Below are positions 9,426 to 17,237 of a stretch of 38,374 bases of DNA, piece by piece. Where the stretch lies: positions 1 to 38,374 of the forward strand of contig NZ_CAMPGZ010000011.1 of NCBI RefSeq assembly GCF_946885725.1, in the 5' to 3' direction. The notes under the pieces were generated by a model that was not told where the DNA came from, ran no database searches, and saw nothing but the letters and a program-made list of their open reading frames with translations. This DNA is from an uncultured Nocardioides sp. GTDB taxonomy: Bacteria; Actinomycetota; Actinomycetes; Propionibacteriales; Nocardioidaceae. The first letter of the stretch is position 1, and the number at the start of each line of letters is the position of its first letter. Position numbers and translations under genes: made by a program.

Positions 9426-9551
9426 CCCGGCTCGTACCTCCGCCTCAACCCCGTCGACCCGGCTCGAACCTCCGCCTCAACCCCGGCGAGTCGGCGCGTC
9501 TTGCCCTCTCGAGCGCGGCGGGTTCGCGCGTCTTGCCGCTGGGGATGAACG
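9424..9551. repeat. Degenerate 32-bp tandem repeat, four units
   Basis: Units start at 9424, 9456, 9488 and 9520. The first two (9424-9455, 9456-9487) match at 30 of 32 bases by my count. The third and fourth share GCGCGTCTTGCC at 9494-9505 and 9526-9537, again exactly 32 bases apart, but are otherwise diverged. The array begins inside the ccsB stop codon. No protein or RNA gene was recognised in it. Confidence 0.65.
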
Positions 9552-9566
9552 GCTGGCCACGTCGTC

Positions 9567-9729
9567 GATTGGTCAAGAACTGCACGTCCCGCAGCCTGGA
9601 TGCTGCGGTTGGGGACCAAACCGCAAGGACCTGCAGCACATCGGCATCCCGGCAGCTCATGCCGTCACCGATTGGTCACAAACCGCAGGATCTGCCGCCG
9701 GATTCTTGCGGTTGGGGACCAAACCGCAA
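9567..9729. repeat. Duplicated 60-bp repeat unit containing a hairpin
   Basis: Two 60-base units, 9567-9626 and 9670-9729, start with GATTGGTCA and end with GGTTGGGGACCAAACCGCAA; about 47 of 60 bases match without gaps. Each ends in an inverted repeat: TGCGGTT, an 8-base loop, AACCGCA (9604-9625 and 9707-9728; eight paired bases in the second). The start of each unit resembles the right half of that hairpin, so the motif TTGG-N6/7-AACYGCA occurs four times. Together with the 32-bp array this fills the 343 gene-free bases between ccsB and the next gene. Confidence 0.7.
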
Positions 9730-9768
9730 ACGCCCCGGCACGCGACAACGGCCGCCCGTCGGCGACGG

Positions 9769-10008
9769 TCAGCCGTCGGCGTCGGGCCGTTTCTCGTCGT
9801 CGGGATGCGCCTTCTCGTGGCGACGGCGCTTGCGCTCGAGGTCGCGCAGGAAGTCGGGGTCGTCGTCGGGCGCGATGACACGACGGGGCGGTGGCGGCGG
9901 GAACTGTGACGACCCGCGAGCGCGGGTGGCGCGGCGACGCTCCCAGAGTCGCAGCAGGCCGTAGATGACGAGTGCGAGGAGCGCGATGACGATGATCGCC
10001 TTGCCCAT
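9769..10008 (-). CDS. Small single-pass membrane protein, unknown function
   Basis: The 79-residue product starts at ATG 10008, with GGGGG one base upstream on the minus strand. A longer reading from 10053 is less likely because the added residues are not hydrophobic and overlap the divergent promoter. Residues 3-20 ([20 protein letters not shown]) form one membrane helix, followed by a basic segment, a run of prolines (PPPPPRR) and a charged, probably cytoplasmic tail rich in Asp, Arg and Lys. I recognise no domain. It is divergent from the DUF4229 gene, another small membrane protein. Its reality rests on the start signal and the sensible membrane topology. Confidence 0.65.
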   Translation of the reverse strand: MGKAIIVIALLALVIYGLLRLWERRRATRARGSSQFPPPPPRRVIAPDDDPDFLRDLERKRRRHEKAHPDDEKRPDADG

Positions 10009-10056
10009 GCCCCCAATGTAGGCCGGGCCGCCAACTCCGTCACTGTGAACCACAAC

Positions 10057-10062
10057 TACCCT
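10057..10062 (+). promoter_or_regulatory. Putative -10 box of the DUF4229 gene (leaderless)
   Basis: TACCCT fits (T/C)ANNNT and lies exactly six bases before GTG 10069. This supports GTG 10069 over the in-frame GTG at 10045, which would lie upstream of the box. Confidence 0.45.
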
Positions 10063-10068
10063 GGCGGG

Positions 10069-10353
10069 GTGAAGGAGTTCGCCGTCTACACGCTGTCCCG
10101 CATCGGGCTCTTCGTGGGGTCGTACGCCGTGATCGCGGGCGTCTACCTGGCGGTGACGGGCGGCGACAGGCTGCCGCTGCTGTGGCCGCTGCTGCTCGCG
10201 GCGATCGTGTCGGCGGTGGCGTCGTACTACCTGCTCCGCGGCCAGCGGGACCGGTTCGCCGCCAGGGTTCAGGAGCGCGCCGAGCGCGCGTCGGCGCGCT
10301 TCGAGGAGATGCGCAGCCGCGAGGACCAGGACCAGCAGGACGGCACGTCATAG
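10069..10353 (+). CDS. DUF4229 family small membrane protein
   Basis: From GTG 10069 the product is 94 residues, beginning with the [14 protein letters not shown] stretch typical of DUF4229 proteins. Two hydrophobic segments (about 8-30 and 37-56) are followed by a long charged helix-like tail ([20 protein letters not shown] and onward), which could form a coiled coil on the cytoplasmic side. The function of the family is unknown. An upstream in-frame GTG at 10045 would add eight residues but sits before the predicted -10 box. The stop TAG shares one base with the GTG of the cysteine desulfhydrase gene, so the two are probably translated together. Confidence 0.8.
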   Translation: MKEFAVYTLSRIGLFVGSYAVIAGVYLAVTGGDRLPLLWPLLLAAIVSAVASYYLLRGQRDRFAARVQERAERASARFEEMRSREDQDQQDGTS

Positions 10354-11450
10354 TGCAGATCAGGGCCGGCCGCGACGACCGCGCCTGGGTGCACGAGGCG
10401 ATCCGCCGGGTCGAGGCCGACGCCAACCGCTCCGCGGACACCCACCTCCACGTCTTCCCGCTCCCGGAGCCGGTCCGCGACGCGGGCATCGACCTGTACC
10501 TCAAGGACGAGTCTGTCCACCCGACCGGCTCGCTGAAGCACCGCCTCGCCCGCTCGCTGTTCCTGTACGGCCTCTGCAACGGCTGGATCCGCGAGGGCAC
10601 CACGCTCACCGAGGCGTCCTCGGGCTCGACGGCGGTGTCGGAGGCCTACTTCGCGAGCCTGCTCGGCCTCCCGTTCGTCGCGGTCATGCCGCGCTCGACG
10701 TCCCGGGAGAAGATCGAGCTGATCGAGTTCCAGGGCGGCCGCTGCCACCTCGTCGACGACCCGTCGGCGGTGTACGACGAGGCGCGCCGGATCGCCGACG
10801 AGACCGGCGGCCACTACCTCGACCAGTTCACCTACGCCGAGCGGGCCACCGACTGGCGCGGCAACAACAACATCGCCGAGTCGGTCTTCCTCCAGCTCGC
10901 CCAGGAGCGGCACCCTGTGCCCGAGTGGGTGGTCGTCGGCGCCGGCACCGGCGGCACGTCGGCCACGCTGGGTCGCTACGTCCGCTACCGGCGGCACCAC
11001 ACCCGCGTGTGCGTGGTCGACCCGGAGAACTCCGCGTTCCTCCCCGCCTGGTCCGGTGCCGAGCCCGAGTGCACCCGGGAGGGTGGCTCCCGCATCGAGG
11101 GCATCGGCCGGCCGCGCGTCGAGCCGTCGTTCGTCCCGACCATCGTCGACGCGATGATCGGCGTACCCGACGCCGCCTCCATCGCCACCGCCCGCTGGTG
11201 CAGCGCGGTCACGGGGCGGAAGGTCGGCGGCTCCACCGGTACGGCGTTGTGGGGAGCGCTGCAGCTCGTCACCGCCATGCGCGAGGAGGGCCGCGCGGGC
11301 TCCGTGGTGACGCTGCTGTGCGACGGCGGCGAGCGCTACGTGCACACCTACTACGACGACGGCTGGCTGGCCGAGCGCGGCATCGACGTCACGCCGTACG
11401 CCGCCGCGTTGGAGGAGTTCTCGCGCACCGGCGACTTCGTCACGCCGTGA
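10353..11450 (+). CDS. cds1: PLP-dependent cysteine desulfhydrase, Cds1 type
   Basis: The 365-residue fold-type II PLP enzyme closely follows the M. tuberculosis Cds1 (Rv3684) pattern as I recall it: [20 protein letters not shown] near the start, the cofactor lysine Lys62 in [14 protein letters not shown], the substrate loop [14 protein letters not shown] at about 87-100, the phosphate loop [14 protein letters not shown] at 196-209, and DPENSAF further on. Cds1 breaks cysteine into hydrogen sulfide, pyruvate and ammonia and has been tied to redox balance and respiration in mycobacteria. The GTG overlaps the preceding TAG. Its end overlaps the convergent menA gene by 11 bases. A cysteine-synthase activity cannot be excluded from sequence. 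Confidence 0.88.
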   Translation: MQIRAGRDDRAWVHEAIRRVEADANRSADTHLHVFPLPEPVRDAGIDLYLKDESVHPTGSLKHRLARSLFLYGLCNGWIREGTTLTEASSGSTAVSEAYFASLLGLPFVAVMPRSTSREKIELIEFQGGRCHLVDDPSAVYDEARRIADETGGHYLDQFTYAERATDWRGNNNIAESVFLQLAQERHPVPEWVVVGAGTGGTSATLGRYVRYRRHHTRVCVVDPENSAFLPAWSGAEPECTREGGSRIEGIGRPRVEPSFVPTIVDAMIGVPDAASIATARWCSAVTGRKVGGSTGTALWGALQLVTAMREEGRAGSVVTLLCDGGERYVHTYYDDGWLAERGIDVTPYAAALEEFSRTGDFVTP

Positions 11451-12312
11451 CGAGCGCCGAGAAGATGCCCGCAGCGTAGACGAGCTCGGCGACGCCGACG
11501 GCCTGCAGCACCGGGATCAGGTCGCGCCCGCCGGCGCCACGCAGCACGGCGCGCACCGCCGGCACGACCGGGATCAGGAACGCGAACGCCACCAGCGCCC
11601 ACGCCGTCGTCTCGAGGACGAGGCCGAGCAGCAGGATCGCCGCGACGACGACCAGGAACGCGAAGAAGTAGCGGGTCTGCTCGTCGCCCAGCACCACCGC
11701 CAGCGTGCGCTTCCCGTGCTCGCGGTCGGTGGGCACGTCGCGCAGGTTGTTCGCGACGAGGATCGCGCAGGCGAGCGCGCCGACACCCGCACCGGCGTAC
11801 CACGCGGCCAGCGGGAGCGTCTCCGTCTGCACGAACGTGGTGCCGACACCGGCGACCAGCCCGAAGAACACGAACACCATGACCTCGCCGAGCGCGTTGT
11901 AGCCGTACGGTCGCCGGCCGCCGGTGTAGAACCACGCGGCCGCGACGCACAGCACGCCCACGACCAGCAGCCAGACCGACGTCGTGAGCGCCAGCACCAG
12001 TCCCGCGAGGCAGCCGATGCCCAGGCTCAGGAACGCCGCTCGCTTCACCTCCGTCGGCGTCGCCGCGCCGGACCCGACGAGCCGCATGGGGCCGACACGG
12101 TCGGCGTCCGTGCCGCGCACCCCGTCGCTGTAGTCGTTGGCGTAGTTGACGCCCACCTGCAGCGCGCACGCCACGACCAGCGCCAGCAGCGCCTTCCACC
12201 AGACGCTCGCGTCGAGGTACGCCGCGACGCCGGTCCCGGCCAGCACGGGCGAGACCGCGGCGGGAAGCGTGCGCGGGCGGGCGCCGGCCAGCCACTGCTC
12301 AGGGGTAGCCAC
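11440..12312 (-). CDS. menA: 1,4-dihydroxy-2-naphthoate polyprenyltransferase
   Basis: The protein (290 residues from GTG 12312) is a UbiA-type membrane prenyltransferase that joins a polyprenyl diphosphate to DHNA, giving demethylmenaquinone. The two Asp-rich motifs are [14 protein letters not shown] (Asp60, Asp63, Asp69) and [17 protein letters not shown] (Asp192, Asp196), which bind magnesium and the prenyl diphosphate. About eight to nine hydrophobic segments follow. GTG 12312 (VATPEQW) is preferred to GTG 12333 because a -10-like GAGAAT lies eight bases before it, and 12333 would lie under the divergent menE promoter. The gene is divergent from menE and converges on cds1. Confidence 0.93.
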   Translation of the reverse strand: MATPEQWLAGARPRTLPAAVSPVLAGTGVAAYLDASVWWKALLALVVACALQVGVNYANDYSDGVRGTDADRVGPMRLVGSGAATPTEVKRAAFLSLGIGCLAGLVLALTTSVWLLVVGVLCVAAAWFYTGGRRPYGYNALGEVMVFVFFGLVAGVGTTFVQTETLPLAAWYAGAGVGALACAILVANNLRDVPTDREHGKRTLAVVLGDEQTRYFFAFLVVVAAILLLGLVLETTAWALVAFAFLIPVVPAVRAVLRGAGGRDLIPVLQAVGVAELVYAAGIFSALVTA

Positions 12313-12320
12313 GAGCGGGG

Positions 12321-12326
12321 ATTCTC
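12321..12326 (-). promoter_or_regulatory. Possible -10 box of menA
   Basis: The minus strand reads GAGAAT eight bases before GTG 12312. The first base is off consensus, so this is a weak call, but the spacing matches the other leaderless-type starts in the window. Confidence 0.3.
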
Positions 12327-12334
12327 GCAGCACC

Positions 12335-12340
12335 TACATT
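12335..12340 (+). promoter_or_regulatory. Putative -10 box of menE-menC-menD (leaderless)
   Basis: TACATT fits the -10 consensus well and lies exactly six bases before the menE GTG at 12347. It sits in a divergent menA/menE control region of only 34 bases, so the two promoters must overlap or compete. Confidence 0.5.
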
Positions 12341-12346
12341 GACGCC

Positions 12347-13366
12347 GTGAGCAGCCTCCGTCCCGTGTCCGGCAACGCCGCCGAGATCCTCGCGCTGCTC
12401 CGCGACTTCGACGACGCTGAGAACCCCGATCCGCTCGTGGTCGAGACATCCGGCTCGACCGGCGAGCCCAAGCGCGTCGCGCTCTCGCGCAAGGCGCTCC
12501 GGGCCTCCGCCGAGGCGACCGCGGCGCGACTCGGCGGGTCCGGGCAGTGGCTGCTCAACCTGCCTCCGTCGTACGTCGCCGGGCTGCAGGTGCTGTTCCG
12601 CTCGGTGCGCGCCGGCGCGGAGCCGGTCGTGCAAAACGGCTCGTTCGCGGACGCCGCGGCTGCGATGACGGGGGAGCGGCGCTACGTCTCGCTGGTCCCG
12701 ACCCAGCTGCACCGGATGCTCGACGACCCGGACGACGTCGACGCGCTGCGCACGTTCACGACTGTGCTGGTGGGCGGCGCCAACGTGCCCCAGTCCCTGC
12801 GCGACCAAGCAGCGGCCGCGGGCGTGAGCGTGGTGGCGACGTACGGCATGAGCGAGACCTGCGGCGGTTGTGTCTACGACGGCATGCCCCTCGACGGCGT
12901 CGCCGTCGCGCTCAGCGCCGAGGGACGCATCCGGCTCGCCGGTCCGGTGCTCTTCGACGGCTACGAAGGACGCCCGGACCTGACCGCCGAGGTCCTCCGC
13001 GACGGCTGGTTCGTCACCAGCGACGTGGGCCGGCTCGACGAGGACGGCCGGCTTCAGGTGCTCGGCCGGGTCGACGACGTGCTGCTCTCCGGCGGCGTCA
13101 ACGTGCCGGCCCCGGCCGTCGCCGCCCGGTTGCGCGAGCACGCCGACGTCATCGAGGCCGAGGTCGTCGGCGTGCCCGACGACGAGTGGGGGCAGCGCGT
13201 CGTCGCGTTCGTCGTCGGCAGCATCGACCTCGACACCGCGCGCGACTGGGTCTCCGCCGTGCAGCCCCGCTCGTGGGCTCCTCGCGAGCTGCGCCGGGTC
13301 GACGCGATCCCCTTGCTGCACAACGGGAAGGTCGACCGGCGCGCGCTGCAGCAGGCCGTCCCGTGA
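12347..13366 (+). CDS. menE: o-Succinylbenzoate-CoA ligase
   Basis: The 339-residue enzyme is a short member of the ANL adenylating superfamily that activates o-succinylbenzoate to its CoA thioester in menaquinone synthesis. The ATP loop TSGSTGEPK is at 34-42, YGMSETCGG at 166-174, TSDVGRLDEDG at 224-234 and GRVDDVLLSGG at 240-250; the catalytic C-terminal lysine is Lys328 in LLHNGKVDRRAL. The reduced length compared with E. coli MenE is usual in actinobacteria as far as I know. The stop overlaps the menC GTG, so menE, menC and menD form a coupled operon, although menC and menD act before menE in the pathway. Confidence 0.93.
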   Translation: MSSLRPVSGNAAEILALLRDFDDAENPDPLVVETSGSTGEPKRVALSRKALRASAEATAARLGGSGQWLLNLPPSYVAGLQVLFRSVRAGAEPVVQNGSFADAAAAMTGERRYVSLVPTQLHRMLDDPDDVDALRTFTTVLVGGANVPQSLRDQAAAAGVSVVATYGMSETCGGCVYDGMPLDGVAVALSAEGRIRLAGPVLFDGYEGRPDLTAEVLRDGWFVTSDVGRLDEDGRLQVLGRVDDVLLSGGVNVPAPAVAARLREHADVIEAEVVGVPDDEWGQRVVAFVVGSIDLDTARDWVSAVQPRSWAPRELRRVDAIPLLHNGKVDRRALQQAVP

Positions 13367-14313
13367 CCCGCTGGCATGTCTGGTCGGTGCCGATGGGCAC
13401 GCGGTTCCGCGGCATCACCGTCCGCGAGGGCATGCTGCTGCGCGGCGATGCCGGCTGGGGCGAGTTCAGCCCGTTCCTGGAGTACGACGCCTCGGTCGCC
13501 GCGCCCTGGTTGCGTGCCGCGCGCGAGGCCGCTGACGAGGGCTGGCCAGCGCCGCTGCGCGACTCCGTGCCGGTCAACGTCACGGTCCCGGCCGTCGACC
13601 CGCAACGCGCCGCCGAGATCGTCCGGAGCTCCCAGGGCTGTCGCACCGCCAAGGTCAAGGTCGCCGAGCCTGGGCAGAGCCGCGCCGACGAGGAGGCACG
13701 GCTCGAAGCCGTCCGCGACGTGCTCGGCTCGGACGGCCGGATCCGCGTCGACGCCAACGGCGGCTGGGACGTCGACACCGCGGTGACCGCGATCAGGGCG
13801 CTCGACAAGGCGGCGGGCGGCCTGGAGTACGTCGAGCAGCCCGTCGCGTCGGTCGAGGACCTCGCGGCGGTACGGCGTCGCGTGGACGTGCCCATCGCCG
13901 CCGACGAGTCGATCCGGCGCGCCGAGGACCCTTACCGCGTGCGCGACCTCGAGGCGGCCGACGTCGCGGTGCTCAAGGTGCAGCCGCTCGGCGGTGTCCG
14001 CGCGTGCCTGCGCATCGCCGAGGACATCGGGCTGCCCGTCGTGGTGTCCAGCGCGCTGGAGACCTCGGTCGGCATCGCGGCCGGAGTGGCTCTCGCGGCC
14101 GCCCTGCCCGAGCTGCACCACGCGAGCGGGCTGGCCACCGTGCAGCTGCTCACCGACGACGTCGTCACGCACCCGCTCCTGCCGGTGGACGGCGCGCTGC
14201 CGGTCCGTCCCGTGACCGTCGACCCGGCCGCGCTCGAGCGGCTGCGCGCGGCCCCCGACCGCGAGGCGCACTGGCGTGCGCGGCTCGCCGACGTGGAGGA
14301 TCACCTGTCGTGA
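13363..14313 (+). CDS. menC: o-Succinylbenzoate synthase
   Basis: The 316-residue enolase-superfamily enzyme dehydrates SHCHC to o-succinylbenzoate. The catalytic set is visible: KVKV at 97-100 (Lys97 and Lys99, the second being the likely acid/base), metal ligands Asp130 in VDANGGW, Glu158 in YVEQP and Asp181 in ADESI, and the opposite lysine Lys205 in LKVQPLGG. The length is normal for the actinobacterial form. GTG 13363 overlaps the menE stop, and the TGA overlaps the menD GTG. Confidence 0.93.
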   Translation: MTRWHVWSVPMGTRFRGITVREGMLLRGDAGWGEFSPFLEYDASVAAPWLRAAREAADEGWPAPLRDSVPVNVTVPAVDPQRAAEIVRSSQGCRTAKVKVAEPGQSRADEEARLEAVRDVLGSDGRIRVDANGGWDVDTAVTAIRALDKAAGGLEYVEQPVASVEDLAAVRRRVDVPIAADESIRRAEDPYRVRDLEAADVAVLKVQPLGGVRACLRIAEDIGLPVVVSSALETSVGIAAGVALAAALPELHHASGLATVQLLTDDVVTHPLLPVDGALPVRPVTVDPAALERLRAAPDREAHWRARLADVEDHLS

Positions 14314-15971
14314 GCGCTCCCGCCAACGCGTCGACCGCGATGGCCCGCACCGTCGTCGACACCATGCTCGCGCTCGGCGTCCGGCACGCCGTCCTCGCGC
14401 CCGGCTCGCGCTCGGCCGCGCTGGCCTTCGCCCTGCACGACGCCGCCGCCCAGGGACGGCTGACGCTGCACACCCGTATCGACGAGCGCTCGGCCGGATT
14501 CCTCGCATTGGGCCTCGCGATCACCAGCCGCTCCCACGTCCCGGTCGTCACCACCTCCGGCACCGCCGTCGCCAACCTGCACCCCGCGGTGCTCGAGGCG
14601 GCGCACAAGGGCGTGCCGCTCGTCGTGCTCTCCGCCGACCGGCCCGCTCACCTGCGCGGCACCCAGGCCAACCAGACCACCGAGCACCAGCACGCGATGT
14701 TCGGCGCCGCCCCGGCCGTGACCGTCGACGTACCACCCGGCGACCCCGCCGCCGACCAGGCCGCCCAGGTGCGCGGCTGGAGCAAGCTCGTCGGCGACGC
14801 GCTCGCGCAGCCGGGGCCGGTCCACCTCAACCTGCAGATGGCCGAGCCACTCGTGCCCGACGAGCCGGACGGCTGGGACAGCGACATCGACGTCGCGGCC
14901 CCGGTCTCACCGTCGCGCGACCAGCAGCAAACCCGGGCCCACCTCGACCAGTCCAAGCGCACCGTCGTGGTCGCCGGCGACGACGCGGGCCCGCCCGCGC
15001 GGATCCTGGCCGAGCAGGCCGGCTGGCCGCTGCTGGCCGAACCCACCAGCGGATCCCGCACCGGCGCCAACACGATCCGCACCTACCGCCTGCTCCTCGG
15101 CGACGAGCGGCTCCGCGGGCGCATCGAGCGGGTCGTCGTCGCCGGCCACCCGACCCTGTCCCGCCCGGTGACCCGGCTGATCTCCGACGCCGACCTCGAG
15201 GTCGTCGCGCTGCGCAACCGCACCGGCTACACCGACCCCGGGCGCGCCGTCTCACGCGTCATCGACGGCCCCGTCACCGTCGACCCGCCGAGCGACGACG
15301 GCTGGCTGCGGGAGTGGCTCACCGCCGACGCGCAGCGCGGCGCCGACCTGGACGCGCTGCTCGCCGGCCGCGGCACGCTCACCCCGCACCAGGTCGCGGG
15401 TGCCATCGCCCGCGCGCTCCCGCCCGGCGGGCTGTTCTTCGTCGGCGCGTCCAACCCGATCCGCGACCTCGACCTGATGGTGCCGCGCTACCGCGTCGGC
15501 GACCGGCGCATGGTGATCGGCAACCGCGGCCTCGCCGGCATCGACGGCTCCGTGTCCACCGCGGTCGGCGCCGCTCTTGGCCGCCCGCACAGCAGCCGGG
15601 CGTTTGCGCTGCTCGGCGACGTGACGTTCCTGCACGACGCCAACGGTCTGATCATCGGCCCGGACGAGCCGCGCCCGGACCTGACCGTCGTCGTCGTCAA
15701 TGACGACGGCGGATCGATCTTCGCCTCGCTCGAGCAGGGCGGTCCGGCGTACGCCGACTCCTTCGAGCGCATCTTCGGCACGCCCCACCACGTCGACCTC
15801 GCGTCGCTGTGCGCCGCCACCCGCACGCCGCACTGGAAGGTCGACTCGCTCGCCGAGCTCGAGCACGCGCTGGCCAGCCCGGCCGGCGGCATCGAGGTCG
15901 TCGAAGCCGTGGTCGGGCGGCACGACCGGCGCGAGCTCGACGCGGCGATCCGCGCGCTCGGCAGCGCCTGA
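14310..15971 (+). CDS. menD: 2-succinyl-5-enolpyruvyl-6-hydroxy-3-cyclohexene-1-carboxylate synthase
   Basis: The 553-residue thiamine-diphosphate enzyme joins isochorismate and 2-oxoglutarate in the first committed step of menaquinone synthesis. The cofactor-activating Glu59 is in TRIDERSAGFLALG, with TSGTAVANLHPAV soon after. The ThDP-magnesium motif runs from Asp437 (LLGDVTFLHD) to Asn464 (VVVNDDGGSIF). The length equals the family norm. GTG overlaps the menC stop. A strong hairpin 18 bases after the stop closes the operon. Its substrate isochorismate would come from menF, encoded 3.5 kb away on the other strand. Confidence 0.95.
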   Translation: MSAPANASTAMARTVVDTMLALGVRHAVLAPGSRSAALAFALHDAAAQGRLTLHTRIDERSAGFLALGLAITSRSHVPVVTTSGTAVANLHPAVLEAAHKGVPLVVLSADRPAHLRGTQANQTTEHQHAMFGAAPAVTVDVPPGDPAADQAAQVRGWSKLVGDALAQPGPVHLNLQMAEPLVPDEPDGWDSDIDVAAPVSPSRDQQQTRAHLDQSKRTVVVAGDDAGPPARILAEQAGWPLLAEPTSGSRTGANTIRTYRLLLGDERLRGRIERVVVAGHPTLSRPVTRLISDADLEVVALRNRTGYTDPGRAVSRVIDGPVTVDPPSDDGWLREWLTADAQRGADLDALLAGRGTLTPHQVAGAIARALPPGGLFFVGASNPIRDLDLMVPRYRVGDRRMVIGNRGLAGIDGSVSTAVGAALGRPHSSRAFALLGDVTFLHDANGLIIGPDEPRPDLTVVVVNDDGGSIFASLEQGGPAYADSFERIFGTPHHVDLASLCAATRTPHWKVDSLAELEHALASPAGGIEVVEAVVGRHDRRELDAAIRALGSA

Positions 15972-15989
15972 CGGAAGAGCCCAGACGTG

Positions 15990-16029
15990 TCCGGCGCCCG
16001 GCAGGCGGGGGTTCCTGTCGGGCGCCGGA
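15990..16029 (+). terminator. Hairpin terminator after menD
   Basis: A 16-base arm (15990-16005) and its complement (16014-16029) flank the loop CGGGGGTT. Only one pair is not Watson-Crick, and it is a G-T wobble. It starts 18 bases after the menD stop. There is no T-run, as is common for actinobacterial terminators. Confidence 0.7.
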
Positions 16030-16117
16030 GTCTGTGGGTGCTGCTCCCATCGTCCCACCTGGCGCGCGCCGGTCCGCGGCGGCGGAGGCCGCCGCTTCGG
16101 GCAGTTGTCGGTTGCCG

Positions 16118-16189
16118 GACGGGTCAGGTGGACGTCCACCTGGGCCAGTACCCACGTGGAGCGGCTGGGCCACGATGCCGTGACCCGTC
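16118..16189. repeat. Nested palindromes upstream of the AraC/DinB gene
   Basis: The 315-base gap between menD and the regulator gene holds, besides the terminator, a perfect 18-bp palindrome CAGGTGGACGTCCACCTG at 16125-16142, an 8-bp palindrome CCACGTGG at 16152-16159, and an enclosing inverted repeat GACGGGTCA (16118-16126) / TGACCCGTC (16181-16189). CTGGGCCA is also repeated at 16140-16147 and 16165-16172. These could be operator sites for the downstream regulator or parts of an RNA structure. No small ORF was supported here. Confidence 0.55.
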
Positions 16190-16286
16190 CCGGTGCCGCA
16201 AGACCCCTCGCCCAAGAACGTTCCGACAAACACTCCAGCAAGCACGATCAAGCGGGAACGCGCCTCGTCGGTGTGGACTGGCACCC

Positions 16287-17216
16287 GTGAGCGCATCGAC
16301 CGACCACTTCGCCGCGTTCCTCGACACGCTGGCCGAGTTGGTGGATGAGGACGCCACAGATGTTGACCAGGTGGACGGCGCCGCGATGGCCGAACGCCTG
16401 CACCTCTCGCGGTTCCACCTCGACCGGATCGTCTCGTCGATGGCGGGCGAGCCGCCGGCCCGGTTCCGCCGCCGGATCCTGCTCGAGCGCGCCGCGTACC
16501 GCCTGCTCACCACCCGGCACACCGTCCTCGACATCGCGGTCGAGGCGGGCTACGGCTCGCACGAGGCGTTCACGCGCGCGTTCCGGCGCGCGTACGGCGT
16601 CAGCCCGAAGGTCTGGCGCGGCCGGCCCACCCAGATCCGGCTCGAGGCGCCAAGCCGCGTGCACTTCCACCCACCCGGGAGCCTGCGGCTCCCCGCTCAG
16701 AGGAAGGTGACTGCCATGGACCTGCTCACCGCGATGGTCGAGCACCACGTCTGGCTGACGGGCGAGATGATCTCCTGCGCGGCCCGGCTGTCCGACGACG
16801 AGCTCGACGAGGTGATCCGGCTCGACGTCGACGAGGACCAGCAGACGATCCGCTCGCTGCTCTCCCGGCTGGTCGGCCAGATGGGCATGTGGAACGCCGC
16901 GCTCGCGGACCGTCCCTACGACTGGAGCGTCGAGGAGCACGAGTCGATCGAGTCCCTGCGCGAGCGTCTCGCCGTCGAGGGTCCGGCGTACCTCGGCCAC
17001 GTCAGCGAGGTGGTCGCCCAGGGCCGTCTCGACGACACCTTCGTCGACGCGCTGTGCGAGCCCGCCGAGGTCTTCACGTACGGCGGGATGATCGCCCACG
17101 TGCTCACGTTCGCGGCCCACCGGCGCACGCTCGTCGCGCTCGCGCTCGACGCGCACGGCGTGAAGGACCTCGGCTGGGGTGATCCCATGCGCTGGGTGGC
17201 ACAACCACGCCCGTGA
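16287..17216 (+). CDS. AraC-type regulator with DinB-like C-terminal domain
   Basis: The product (309 residues from GTG 16287) has an AraC/XylS helix-turn-helix pair at about 25-115: LHLSRFHLDRIVSSMAGE for the first helix pair, then AVEAGYGSHEAFTRAFRRAYG and SPKVWR. After a linker, residues 145-300 resemble the DinB/YfiT four-helix fold, with histidines at 153/154, 271 and 278 (VEHHVWLTGEM; IAHVLTFAAHRR) that may bind metal. This suggests a sensor-regulator, but the ligand is unknown. Earlier in-frame starts reaching back to 15987 would read through the menD terminator and palindromes and are rejected. No clear ribosome site or -10 box is seen at GTG 16287. Confidence 0.85.
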   Translation: MSASTDHFAAFLDTLAELVDEDATDVDQVDGAAMAERLHLSRFHLDRIVSSMAGEPPARFRRRILLERAAYRLLTTRHTVLDIAVEAGYGSHEAFTRAFRRAYGVSPKVWRGRPTQIRLEAPSRVHFHPPGSLRLPAQRKVTAMDLLTAMVEHHVWLTGEMISCAARLSDDELDEVIRLDVDEDQQTIRSLLSRLVGQMGMWNAALADRPYDWSVEEHESIESLRERLAVEGPAYLGHVSEVVAQGRLDDTFVDALCEPAEVFTYGGMIAHVLTFAAHRRTLVALALDAHGVKDLGWGDPMRWVAQPRP

Positions 17217-17225
17217 CGTTCGCGG

Positions 17226-17231
17226 CAGACT
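17226..17231 (+). promoter_or_regulatory. Putative -10 box of the antiporter gene (leaderless)
   Basis: CAGACT fits (T/C)ANNNT and is exactly six bases before GTG 17238. It starts nine bases after the AraC/DinB stop, so the antiporter may have its own promoter as well as readthrough. Confidence 0.4.
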
Positions 17232-17237
17232 GACGAG

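Noticed and set aside
9424..9551. A CRISPR-like array
   Set aside because: The units are contiguous with no spacers, only two are well conserved, and no cas gene is nearby.
9445..9660. Short open frames on the minus strand across the repeats downstream of ccsB
   Set aside because: They are made entirely of repeated DNA, lack ribosome sites and have no recognisable protein features.
12313..12333. menA starting at GTG 12333
   Set aside because: This would place the start inside the menE promoter and add seven non-family residues. The -10-like box fits GTG 12312 better, though the choice is not certain.
15987..16286. A 100-residue N-terminal extension of the AraC/DinB protein
   Set aside because: It would be encoded by the menD terminator hairpin and the palindromes, and its composition is Arg/Pro-rich noise. 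GTG 16287 gives a sensible domain start.
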